DNA of 64,000 nucleotides from Celeribacter sp. PS-C1 (GTDB lineage: Bacteria > Pseudomonadota > Alphaproteobacteria > Rhodobacterales > Rhodobacteraceae), in the NCBI RefSeq assembly GCF_019429625.1, contig NZ_JAHXRW010000009.1, positions 62,001 to 126,000 on the forward strand. Direction: 5' to 3'. This document shows, one piece after another, positions 25,544 through 33,607 of the stretch (position 1 is the stretch's first letter; each line of letters begins with the position of its first letter). Made by a program: the position numbers and the translations under genes. Below the pieces are notes generated by a model. The model worked only from the letters and a program-made list of their open reading frames with translations, was not told where the DNA came from and made no database searches.

Positions 25544-26370
25544 TACGATTGCTCCGTCTTGGGGGTGAAATCGGCCATGACTGCGATCAGCTGCGCCAGC
25601 ACCTTTTTCAGGCGCTCGGCGCGGTCGGGGAGGTAGGTCCACGGGGTCTCTTCGATCATGTAACAGTCCTGCGCGATCTCGATTTGCAGGGCGTGCACGT
25701 TTTGCTCCGGTTGGCCGTAATGGCGGGTGATGTAGCCGCCTTTGAAGCGCCCATCGCGCACTACGCTGTAGTCACTGGCCTGAAGCGCCGCGAGGGCGGC
25801 GTCTGAGAGCTCTTGCGCGCAGGCTGCTCCGGAATTGGTGCCGAGATTGAGGTCCGGCAGACGGCCCTCGAAAAGGCGCGGAATGTGGCTGCGGATCGAG
25901 TGCATGTCCAGCAACACGCAATAGCCATGCGTGGCTTTGATACGGGTGATCTCTGCGGCCAGGGCGGCGTGATGTGGCGCCCACCATGTCGCTATTCGTT
26001 TGCTTTGTTCCGCCTCATCCGGCTCGGTGCCGGCCCGATAGAGCGGCACGCCGTCGAAGGTGATCGTCGACATCAGCCCCGTCGTCGCGCTCGTGTAGAG
26101 CGGCTTGTCATCCGGTGGACGGTTCAGGTCGACCGCATAGCGCGTGATCTGCGCGGTCATCAAGCTGGCGCCGTCGGGCAAGAGATCGCGGGCGATGCGA
26201 TCCATGTGCCAATCGGTGTCGCTCAGGTCGAGCGCTTCGGGAGTAAGAGCCTCGCGAAGTGAGTCGGGCACCAACGTTCCGGCATGGGGAACGTGAAGCA
26301 AAAGCGGGGAGCTGCCTCTAATCTGTTCAAAAACTGGGCGTTTTTCGGGGGCGGCCGGTGAATCCTGCAT
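25543..26370 (-). CDS. hutG: N-formylglutamate deformylase (HutG)
   Basis: The 275-residue protein of the N-formylglutamate amidohydrolase family releases formate from N-formyl-L-glutamate. Conserved segments include LLLHVPHAGTLVP, DLNRPPDDKPLY and LLDMHSIRSH. Start 26370 is chosen because AAGGA lies six bases upstream, while ATG 26385 has no ribosome site. It is the first gene of the hutG-hutF pair and may be followed by the IclR gene. It diverges from the TAXI-TRAP genes across 136 bases holding TTGACA at 26401-26406 but no clear -10. Confidence 0.9.
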   Translation of the reverse strand: MQDSPAAPEKRPVFEQIRGSSPLLLHVPHAGTLVPDSLREALTPEALDLSDTDWHMDRIARDLLPDGASLMTAQITRYAVDLNRPPDDKPLYTSATTGLMSTITFDGVPLYRAGTEPDEAEQSKRIATWWAPHHAALAAEITRIKATHGYCVLLDMHSIRSHIPRLFEGRLPDLNLGTNSGAACAQELSDAALAALQASDYSVVRDGRFKGGYITRHYGQPEQNVHALQIEIAQDCYMIEETPWTYLPDRAERLKKVLAQLIAVMADFTPKTEQS

Positions 26371-26506
26371 CTCCGATCCTTTCATATTTGAAAACTGTTA
26401 TTGACATACAAAATTCTCAGGTCAAGAAATTATGCATCCGACACCCGAGGGCCGCTCGGTCGGAAACGTGCGAGCGTGCACCTGTTAACCAACAATGGAG
26501 GATTTC

Positions 26507-27484
26507 ATGTCCCTTTCCCGTCGCCAATTTCTCGGCGCGACCACGGCGAGCCTCGCCCTGCTGTCCGTCCCGGCCTTTGCGCAAAGCCGCACTTTCTTCG
26601 GGATCGCCACCGGTGGCACCGGCGGCACCTACTATCCGCTCGGCGGCATGCTGGCTCAGCTGATCTCGAACACCGCGGAACTGCCGGACACGAAACTGTC
26701 GGCCACGGCAGAAACCGGCAACGCCTCCGTCGCAAACGCCCAGCTTCTGGGTCGTGGCGAGATTGAATCCGCCTTTGCAGCTGCCGACATTCTGGACGCC
26801 GCCTACAAAGGCGTGAACCAGTTCGAAGACGGCGGTCCGATCGAAAACCTGCGCGCCATCGGTGCGCTCTATCCGGAAACCGTGCAGCTCGTTGTGCGTG
26901 CCGACAGCGGCATCGCGACTTTTGAGGATCTCAAAGGCAAGTCCATCTCCTCGGGTTCGCCGGGCTCCGGCCAGTGGCAGCTTCTGGGCGACCTGCTTGA
27001 AGCTCACGGTATGACCCGTGATGACGTGTCCGAGGACTATTCCTCCTTCGCGCAATCCGTGGACAAGATCAAAGACGGCAACCTCGACGCCTCTCTGATC
27101 ACCGCCGGTCTGCCGACCTCCTCGGTGACCGATCTGGCCAATGGGCACGACATTCGCATCGTGCCGCTGACCGGTCCGGCGATTGCCAAACTGCAAGAAG
27201 CGCAGCCCTATTACGCCAACTCCACCATCGCGGCTGGCAGCTACAAAGGCGTCGAAGAGGATGTGCCGACGCTCGCCGTTCGTGCGATCTGGGCGACCCA
27301 TGCCGATGTGCCGGAAGACGTCGTCTACGCCGTCACCAAAGCGCTCTACGAGAACACCGAAACGCTCGGTCAGGTGCACCCGATGGGCAAACAAATCGCC
27401 CTCGACAAGGCCCTCGAATCCGTGTCGATCCCGGTTCACGCAGGGGCTGAGAAATACTACGCCGAGCAAGGTATTTCCAAGTAA
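26507..27484 (+). CDS. TAXI-type TRAP transporter binding protein
   Basis: The 325-residue exported solute-binding protein is of the TAXI family. A signal sequence with SRRQFLG suggests Tat export. FFGIATGGTGGTYYPLGGMLA is the family's N-terminal hallmark. GGAGG lies just before ATG 26507, and the earlier in-frame ATG at 26495 overlaps that site. It couples to the fused permease at 27993, and known family members favour glutamate-like or other dicarboxylate substrates. Being divergent from hutG, glutamate-related uptake is a reasonable guess. Confidence 0.92.
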   Translation: MSLSRRQFLGATTASLALLSVPAFAQSRTFFGIATGGTGGTYYPLGGMLAQLISNTAELPDTKLSATAETGNASVANAQLLGRGEIESAFAAADILDAAYKGVNQFEDGGPIENLRAIGALYPETVQLVVRADSGIATFEDLKGKSISSGSPGSGQWQLLGDLLEAHGMTRDDVSEDYSSFAQSVDKIKDGNLDASLITAGLPTSSVTDLANGHDIRIVPLTGPAIAKLQEAQPYYANSTIAAGSYKGVEEDVPTLAVRAIWATHADVPEDVVYAVTKALYENTETLGQVHPMGKQIALDKALESVSIPVHAGAEKYYAEQGISK

Positions 27485-27996
27485 TGCGGGGAGTTTTCCC
27501 CTCATACATGATCGGAAGGGCGGCCTATGCCGCCCTTCTCCTTACGCTTGTCGTGACGCTGGCCTTCCCGGCGACGGCGAGAGCGGCTGGCACTTGGCTT
27601 TGCCTGGCGGAAACGCGCGGCACACAGGCCGAAGTCACCCGCCTGCCGCTTGGTCCCGACCAGAGCTTTGATCTCAGTTTCATCCATTCCGTATCGCGCA
27701 CGCCTGTCGTCGACAGCTATCGTGTGGAGGATGGCGAAATTCTTCAGACGCGGGAGGTTTTCATGGCGCATGGCGCTGGACTTCCCTCGATTGCCAACGA
27801 TATGGATGCCACCGGCTGGCGGCATGAGGATGGTCATTTTATCCTTGATATGCAGCGCTATACCGGCCCGATCCCCCTGCGCATTCAAGCGCAATTCAAG
27901 AACACCCTGTCGATTGACGGCACCGATCTGCCTCTGGCCGATCTGGGCCATTCGGCTCTCACCCTTGCCCCATGCGACGAGGAGACACCCCAATGA
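27484..27996 (+). CDS. DUF1850 protein of the TAXI-TRAP system
   Basis: The 170-residue protein has a hydrophobic N-terminal segment (~9-33, probably a signal peptide) and a DUF1850-like body with FIHSVSRTPVVDSYRV and ILQTREVFMAHGAGLP. Genes of this family normally sit beside TAXI-TRAP permeases, and their job is unknown. A TAATG overlap with the binding protein and an ATGA overlap with the permease show tight coupling. A later ATG at 27508 is possible and would shorten the signal region. Confidence 0.8.
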   Translation: MRGVFPSYMIGRAAYAALLLTLVVTLAFPATARAAGTWLCLAETRGTQAEVTRLPLGPDQSFDLSFIHSVSRTPVVDSYRVEDGEILQTREVFMAHGAGLPSIANDMDATGWRHEDGHFILDMQRYTGPIPLRIQAQFKNTLSIDGTDLPLADLGHSALTLAPCDEETPQ

Positions 27997-30227
27997 CCCA
28001 AGGTCTTCCCCCCAAAGATAACCACGGCCATACCGCGGCCGATGGCGATCATGAATTCACCGCCGATGAGGTCGAAGCCCTCGTTCGCGAATACGACTCG
28101 GAATCGAATTTCCGAAACCTCGTGGGCCCGACCGCGATTTTGGTCACGATCGCCTCGGTCGTGCTGTCGCTGTTTCACGTCTACACCGCCGGTTTTGGCC
28201 TTCTGAACGAGGTGATGCACCGCACGATCCACCTGAGTTTCGTGATGGGCCTGATCTTCCTCGTCTTCCCGCGCAAACGGGCCACGCCGACCACCCGTCT
28301 TTGGGTTGAGTCCGGGCTTTTCGCGGCCTTCTATCTCTATATCCTCTACGGTCTGGCTGGATCGCTGACGGGCGGCATGGTCAAGACGGTGTTCATCGCC
28401 GTCATGCTGTTGCTGGTCGCTTTGACGCTGCCGTTCAATCGCAAGGGCGCCGACCCCGAAAAGGTCGCGATCCGGGACTGGATCTTTGCTGCCGCAGGCG
28501 CAGGCTTTTCGGCCTATCTGACGATCCTGTTTAAATATATCTTCATCGACAACGTCGGCAATCCGCCTGAGGCCGCCTATATGATGGGCTTTCTGGCGAT
28601 CATCATGACGTTGGAGGCGACGCGCCGCACGATGGGGCCGACGCTGGCGTGGATCGGGGTGTTCTGTCTGATCTATGCGCTGGCCGGGCCTTATCTGCCG
28701 GGCATTATGGCGCACCGCGGCTATTCGATCACCCGCATCATCAACCACCTCTTTGTCGGCACCGAAGGCATCTACGGCGTCGCGGTCGGCGTGGTGGCGA
28801 CCTATGTGTTCCACTTCGTTCTCTTCGGCATCCTTGCCCAGATGAGTGGCCTCGGCCAACTCTTCATCGACCTTGCGACGATCATCGCAGGCCGCGCCTC
28901 CGGTGGCTCGGCGAAGGTTTCCGTCGTATCCTCGGGCTTCTTCGGTATGATCTCCGGCTCTCCGATCGCCAACACGGTGACCACGGGTGCCTTCACCATT
29001 CCGCTGATGAAAAAGTCGGGGTTCTCCGGGCGGTTCTCCGGCGCGGTGGAGGCCTCTGCCTCATGCGGCGGTCAGATCACGCCACCGATCATGGGGGCCT
29101 CGGCCTTTGTCATGACCGAAATGCTGGGCGTGCCCTATAACGAGCTGATCCTGATCGCCATCGTGCCGGCTGCCTTCCACTACATCGCTATCCTTCTGAT
29201 GGTGCACCTTGAGGCCAAGAAACTTGGCCTGACAGGGCTGTCCAAGGACAAGATCCCGCAGTTCGGCACGGTGCTGGCACGGTCTTGGCACCTCTTCGTG
29301 CCACTGGGTGTGATGGTGGCGCTGCTTTTGATGCAATACACCCCCTTCCTCGCTGCCTTCTGGGGCATCATTCTGACCATCGTCTTTAGCTATGTGCCGC
29401 TTTTGATGCGCGCGCTTGGCAACACCACGATGGACACCTCGACCGTGTTGACGCCGCCGCGTCTCGTGCGGGGCTTTGAGGATGGGGCTAAATTTGCGCT
29501 TGCCATTGGTGCCGCCTGTGCCTGTGTGGGCTTCCTCTTGGGGATGACCACTCTGACCGGCCTCGGCTTCAAATTCTCCGCCGCCGTGGTGCAGCTTGCC
29601 CATGACGTCGCCGGGTTTGTCGTCGCGCTCGATTTCACCGGGTTGCTGTCGGAAAACGGTTTGGCGCTGTTCTTTGGTCTGATCTTCGTGGCCATCGCCT
29701 GTATCATCATGGGCGCGGGCATCCCGACGACGCCGACCTACATCATCCTCGCCTCAATCGCTGCTCCGGCGCTCACCGAATTCGGTGTGCCTCTGATCGC
29801 GACCCACTTCTTCGTCTTCTACTTCGGTGTTTTGGCTGATGTGACGCCGCCGGTGGCGCTGGCTGCTTATGCGGCAGCGGGTCTGGCGCGGGCCGAGCCG
29901 ATGACGACGGGGACGACCGCGTTCCGGCTGTCGATGGGCAAGGCTTTGGTGCCGTTCATGTTCATCTACGCGCCGAGTTTGCTGTTCGTTGATTTCACCT
30001 GGCTCGAGTTCATCACCGCGCTTTTGTCCGGTCTGATGGGCGTGGTGGCGCTGTCCGCGGCCTATATCGGCTGGTTCCGTCGCTCGCTCGTGCTCTGGGA
30101 AAAACTGGCGCTGACGGTCGCGGGGCTTTTGCTGATCTCGACGCATTTCGCGACGATCACAGTCGGGGCGCTGATCGTGCTGGCGATCTTGGCGCGTCCT
30201 GTGAACGCCCAGCCCGGAACCGCATAA
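27993..30227 (+). CDS. TRAP transporter fused permease (4TM/12TM)
   Basis: The 744-residue inner-membrane protein joins the small DctQ-like part (~40-200) to the large DctM-like part (~210-740). Conserved DctM segments are present, such as SGSPIANTVTTGAFTIPLMKK and a second GAGIPTTPTYI repeat. Start 27993 overlaps the DUF1850 stop (ATGA); the longer frame is a shadow. Together with the TAXI binding protein it forms a Na+- or H+-driven importer. Confidence 0.94.
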   Translation: MTQGLPPKDNHGHTAADGDHEFTADEVEALVREYDSESNFRNLVGPTAILVTIASVVLSLFHVYTAGFGLLNEVMHRTIHLSFVMGLIFLVFPRKRATPTTRLWVESGLFAAFYLYILYGLAGSLTGGMVKTVFIAVMLLLVALTLPFNRKGADPEKVAIRDWIFAAAGAGFSAYLTILFKYIFIDNVGNPPEAAYMMGFLAIIMTLEATRRTMGPTLAWIGVFCLIYALAGPYLPGIMAHRGYSITRIINHLFVGTEGIYGVAVGVVATYVFHFVLFGILAQMSGLGQLFIDLATIIAGRASGGSAKVSVVSSGFFGMISGSPIANTVTTGAFTIPLMKKSGFSGRFSGAVEASASCGGQITPPIMGASAFVMTEMLGVPYNELILIAIVPAAFHYIAILLMVHLEAKKLGLTGLSKDKIPQFGTVLARSWHLFVPLGVMVALLLMQYTPFLAAFWGIILTIVFSYVPLLMRALGNTTMDTSTVLTPPRLVRGFEDGAKFALAIGAACACVGFLLGMTTLTGLGFKFSAAVVQLAHDVAGFVVALDFTGLLSENGLALFFGLIFVAIACIIMGAGIPTTPTYIILASIAAPALTEFGVPLIATHFFVFYFGVLADVTPPVALAAYAAAGLARAEPMTTGTTAFRLSMGKALVPFMFIYAPSLLFVDFTWLEFITALLSGLMGVVALSAAYIGWFRRSLVLWEKLALTVAGLLLISTHFATITVGALIVLAILARPVNAQPGTA

Positions 30228-30262
30228 GGCGCATCGCGCGCCTGTGCGATCCCTTGAAAAAC

Positions 30263-30301
30263 AAAGCCCGCCGACGGTGTGACAACCGCGGCGGGCTTTT
30301 T
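30263..30301. terminator. Bidirectional intrinsic terminator
   Basis: GCCCGCCG (30266-30273) pairs with CGGCGGGC (30289-30296). It is flanked by AAA before and TTTTT after on the plus strand, and by a T-rich tract in the other direction (complement of GAAAAACAAA, 30256-30265). It serves the convergent TRAP permease and SDR genes. Confidence 0.85.
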
Positions 30302-30323
30302 GATGTCCCGTTTATGTGACGCC

Positions 30324-31088
30324 TCAGTGCGCGGTTTGCCCACCATCGGCGACAAAGACCGTGCCGTTGACGAACGACGCGCCCGGCGAGGCGAGGAAGA
30401 GCACCGCCGCGGCGATCTCTTCGGGCTGGGCCGCGCGTTTCATCGGGCTGTTGGCCATCAACGCGCCGGAGATCTCCGGGTCAGCCAGCCAACGTTTGGT
30501 CATCGGCGTCTCGATGAGACCCGGCGCCACGGCGTTGATGCGGATGTTTTTCGTCGCATAGTCCAAAGCCGCCGCCTTGGTCAGACCCGCCACGCCATGT
30601 TTCGCCGCCGCATAGGGCGCCATGTCGGGGTCGGCGACGACACCCGCCACCGACGAGGTGTTGATGATCGCACCGCCGCCTGCGCGCAGCATGGCTTGGA
30701 TTTCGTATTTCATCGACAGGAAGACGCCACGCAAGTCGACAGAGATGATGCGGTCGAATTCCTCGTTGCTGACCTCGGCCAGCGGTTTCGTTGCGGGCAG
30801 GATGCCTGCGTTGTTGAACGCTACATCCAAGCGGCCAAAGCGGCTTTCGGCTTCGGCTACAAGCGCCTCGACCTGCGCCGCCTCGGCGACATTGGTTTTG
30901 ACGAACACGGCCTCGGTGCCGAGATCGCGACAGGCCTGTGCGGTCTCTTCTGCCGCATCGGCCATGTCGCCGATCACAAGCCGTGCGCCGCGTTTGGCGA
31001 ATGCCAGCGCCGTGGCGCGCCCGATGCCCGTCGCGGCTCCGGTGATTAGTACCACTTTGCCGTCATAATCGAGAATTGCGTCGGTCAT
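30324..31088 (-). CDS. Short-chain dehydrogenase/reductase of the flavocytochrome operon
   Basis: The 254-residue classical SDR has TGAATGIG, NNAG, INTSSVAG and YAAAK as cofactor and catalytic motifs. Start 31088 has AAGGAG seven bases upstream; the frame to 31109 is unlikely. It ends the operon with the cresol-dehydrogenase-like flavoprotein and cytochromes, so it may oxidise the alcohol made by that enzyme to a ketone or aldehyde. The substrate is inferred. Confidence 0.9.
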   Translation of the reverse strand: MTDAILDYDGKVVLITGAATGIGRATALAFAKRGARLVIGDMADAAEETAQACRDLGTEAVFVKTNVAEAAQVEALVAEAESRFGRLDVAFNNAGILPATKPLAEVSNEEFDRIISVDLRGVFLSMKYEIQAMLRAGGGAIINTSSVAGVVADPDMAPYAAAKHGVAGLTKAAALDYATKNIRINAVAPGLIETPMTKRWLADPEISGALMANSPMKRAAQPEEIAAAVLFLASPGASFVNGTVFVADGGQTAH

Positions 31089-31144
31089 TTTGAGTCTCCT
31101 TAAAATCAAAATGGCGGAGGCATCGTGCCTCCGCCGGTGTCAGA

Positions 31145-32692
31145 TCAATTGGTGATTCCGGATTTTCCCGGGGCAAGAACGCCGTTCGGGTCCAGCGCCC
31201 GTTTGATCCTTCGGTTCAGATCGCGCTGCCCCGGACCATAGGTCTCAGCCACCTCGTTCATGAACGAGGTCGAGGTGCGGTAAATCCCGTAGCCCGCGCC
31301 ATGCAGCGCGTCGATCAGCGCGAGGTAACAGCGCCGCGCACGGTCCATTTCCTCGGCGTTGTTGCGGTCATAGAGAATGTCGGTGAGCTGTTCGGCGTGA
31401 CGTCCGCCGAACAGGAAGCCGCCGATATAGTCGAACCCGTATTCATCCAGAACCCCGTGCATCAGGTTCATTTGCTTGAGCGCCTCGGAACCTTCGCAGC
31501 GCACGACAGGTGCCAGCCAGGACGAGCCACCGCCGCCTTTGTAGTTGTAGATCGTGAACTCGGTCAGGGTCGGTTCGTTGGTCATATTCAGGTTCCAGTG
31601 ATGGAACGGCGTCGCTTCAATCGCCGGGTCGCGTTCCGTCAGGAATTCGCCGCCGGTGGTGGCAAAGGCCTCGCGCGCGATCTTCAGATTGACCTCGATC
31701 TGTTCCTCGGTGCCGTAGAGCGTCGAGATGTGGCCCCAGATGCCGAGCCCGATATCGTTACAAATCTCCCGCACCCGGTCGCGCGGGATGGCGCCGGGGC
31801 CGGTGTAGATCTCGTCGCGGCGATAGGTCTGGGCGATGTGATACATCGTGTGGCCCAAAACGCCGTTCTCGATCACCTTGTTGAGGTTGAGATGACGCAC
31901 GGCGTCGACGCCCGCGGCCATGCCGTCGTCATCGTTCCAACCGCACAGAAACCCGAGGCTCATCGCCGGTTTCGGCATCAGCCAGATGCCGATCTTGGTC
32001 ACGACGCCAAAGTTCGACTGGCTGAAAATCCCGTCCACCCAAGGCCCGTAGCCCCATCGATAGACATTCCATTCGCGGCTGTTCTCGACGCCACCCATGC
32101 CGGTGCGCACCAGAGAGCCGTCGGCCAGAACCACTTCGAGACCGCAGAAATTCTCGAAATGCTGACCGTAGCGGTTGTAGCCCACACCACGGTCGAGCGT
32201 GTTGCCCATCGGCCCTGCGACCGGCCCGGAGGAGGGAAACGAAATCCACAGTGGGATGTTGTTGGTCTCAAGGAATTGCTTGAGCTGCATATAGGTCACG
32301 CCCGGTTCCACCAGCGCGTAGCCCAGCTTTTCATCCACCTCGATGATGCGGTTCATGCGTTTCAGATCAAGCACCACCTGACCGGGGGTCGCGGGGGCTG
32401 CGTCACCATAACCGAGGTTCTTTCCGGTCGAAATCATCCAAAGCGGGATGCCGTAAGCATCTGCGATTTTGACGACGGCCTGCACCTCTTCGACAGAAGC
32501 CGGAGCAACGGCACCCGCCGGACGGTGACGCGCGTCGGGTTCGGGCAGCATGACTTTGGCGTAGGGCGCGAGGTTCTCGACGTCGGCGTGCACATTGTCT
32601 TCGCCAACAATAGCGCGCCATTCGCGAAGGGCGGCGGCAAAGTCGCTGTGAGACACGCCCGGGGGCAGGAATGTAATATCTTCAGTGGCCAT
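31145..32692 (-). CDS. 4-cresol dehydrogenase / vanillyl-alcohol oxidase-like flavoprotein
   Basis: The 515-residue FAD enzyme has an N-terminal PP-loop FAD domain (~45-270; APASVEEVQAVVKIADAYGIPLW, STGKNLGYGDAAP, MGNTLDRGVGYNRYGQHFEN) and a C-terminal cresol-dehydrogenase substrate domain (~275-510). Relatives such as the PchF and eugenol hydroxylase flavoprotein subunits oxidise para-alkylphenols at the benzylic carbon and pass electrons to a cytochrome c. The operon here supplies cytochromes just upstream. The protein has no signal peptide of its own. Its exact phenolic or alcohol substrate cannot be read from the sequence. Confidence 0.88.
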   Translation of the reverse strand: MATEDITFLPPGVSHSDFAAALREWRAIVGEDNVHADVENLAPYAKVMLPEPDARHRPAGAVAPASVEEVQAVVKIADAYGIPLWMISTGKNLGYGDAAPATPGQVVLDLKRMNRIIEVDEKLGYALVEPGVTYMQLKQFLETNNIPLWISFPSSGPVAGPMGNTLDRGVGYNRYGQHFENFCGLEVVLADGSLVRTGMGGVENSREWNVYRWGYGPWVDGIFSQSNFGVVTKIGIWLMPKPAMSLGFLCGWNDDDGMAAGVDAVRHLNLNKVIENGVLGHTMYHIAQTYRRDEIYTGPGAIPRDRVREICNDIGLGIWGHISTLYGTEEQIEVNLKIAREAFATTGGEFLTERDPAIEATPFHHWNLNMTNEPTLTEFTIYNYKGGGGSSWLAPVVRCEGSEALKQMNLMHGVLDEYGFDYIGGFLFGGRHAEQLTDILYDRNNAEEMDRARRCYLALIDALHGAGYGIYRTSTSFMNEVAETYGPGQRDLNRRIKRALDPNGVLAPGKSGITN

Positions 32693-32704
32693 GGGGGGTC
32701 TCCC

Positions 32705-33199
32705 TCAGAGATCGGCAATCAGGGTGGAAAAGGCGCTGGGGGCGTTAGTCCACGTCATTTCGGAATGGGGCTGGTTCAGGGTCTCGGCGAGAACCTTCGA
32801 GAGGTCTTGCGCCTGCCAGCCTGCGGTGGTCGCCGCGCGCGGCATCTGGTGACGGCTGCGCTGGATCACGCGGGCTTTCGGCGCATGATCGCCAAGCGCG
32901 AGATCAAAAAGCACCAGATCGGCCTCGCGCCCGATCAGCATCACGCGCTGACCTTTGAGGGCTTTGAGACGCGCGGGATCGGTCAGGAAGGCGCCGGTGT
33001 CGCTCTCCGTGACGACACATCCGGCGTCCTGAAGCGTATGCGTCAGCGCGTCGTTTTTCGGGAGGGCGAGGATCACCCGAAGCGGCGGGCGCGACAGGGC
33101 GGGATTGGCCAAGACCGAAGACACGGGCAGCGCCGAGAGCGACAGCCCCGCAAAACCCGCGGCCATGAAACCCCGGCGTGTGAGTGTGGTGTTGGACAT
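32705..33199 (-). CDS. Unrecognised Tat-exported protein
   Basis: I do not recognise this 164-residue protein. It begins with a clear twin-arginine signal (TRRGFMAAG, then a hydrophobic stretch ending near LANPAL), so it should be periplasmic. The mature part starts PLRVILALPKNDALTHTLQDAG and has a mixed alpha/beta look without Cys pairs or heme motifs. The start at 33199 forms a TGATG overlap with the cytochrome gene. The flavoprotein starts 12 bases after its stop. Lying between a cytochrome and a signal-less flavoprotein, it could help assembly or export of the enzyme complex. That role is a guess. Confidence 0.7.
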   Translation of the reverse strand: MSNTTLTRRGFMAAGFAGLSLSALPVSSVLANPALSRPPLRVILALPKNDALTHTLQDAGCVVTESDTGAFLTDPARLKALKGQRVMLIGREADLVLFDLALGDHAPKARVIQRSRHQMPRAATTAGWQAQDLSKVLAETLNQPHSEMTWTNAPSAFSTLIADL

Positions 33200-33591
33200 C
33201 AATGTTCCTCCACATGGTGGACGGTGCCCGGCGCCTTGCCCGGTTTTTCGCCCGGCTCGACCCGCAGAGAGGCGATATAGGCGGCCACCTGACGTAACTC
33301 GTCGTCAGAGATTTCGCTCTCACGGAAAGCGGGCATGGCGTTCAGCCCATGCCGCGTGACGTGGCGCAGGGTCTCAAATTCCAGCTTTTGCAGCCGCAAA
33401 TCCGGGCCGACGCCCGTGCCGTGGCATTGGAAACAGGTGTTCTGCGCGAGACGCGCGCCGGTGCGGTCGCCTTGCATTTCGGCGGCGGCTGCCGGATCGA
33501 CGGTCATTTCCTGCGCAACTGTGGCCGACCCGAAGGTCAAAAGCCCAAGGGCAAGGGCGCAGACGCGCAGCGGGGTTTTGGAAAATCGCAT
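33199..33591 (-). CDS. Monoheme cytochrome c
   Basis: The 130-residue periplasmic cytochrome has a Sec signal peptide ending near TVAQEM (~residue 28), one heme site CFQCH and an axial Met candidate in LNAMPAF. GGAGAGAGCC precedes the chosen ATG 33591; the frame to 33624 adds an implausible polar start. Its size and place match the small cytochrome subunit that accepts electrons from cresol-dehydrogenase-type flavoproteins. Confidence 0.9.
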   Translation of the reverse strand: MRFSKTPLRVCALALGLLTFGSATVAQEMTVDPAAAAEMQGDRTGARLAQNTCFQCHGTGVGPDLRLQKLEFETLRHVTRHGLNAMPAFRESEISDDELRQVAAYIASLRVEPGEKPGKAPGTVHHVEEH

Positions 33592-33607
33592 GGCTCTCTC
33601 CGCGGTC

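Noticed and set aside
30324-30362. Truncation of the SDR gene at the terminator
   Set aside because: The C-terminus FVNGTVFVADGGQTAH is complete for the family, so the gene is full length.
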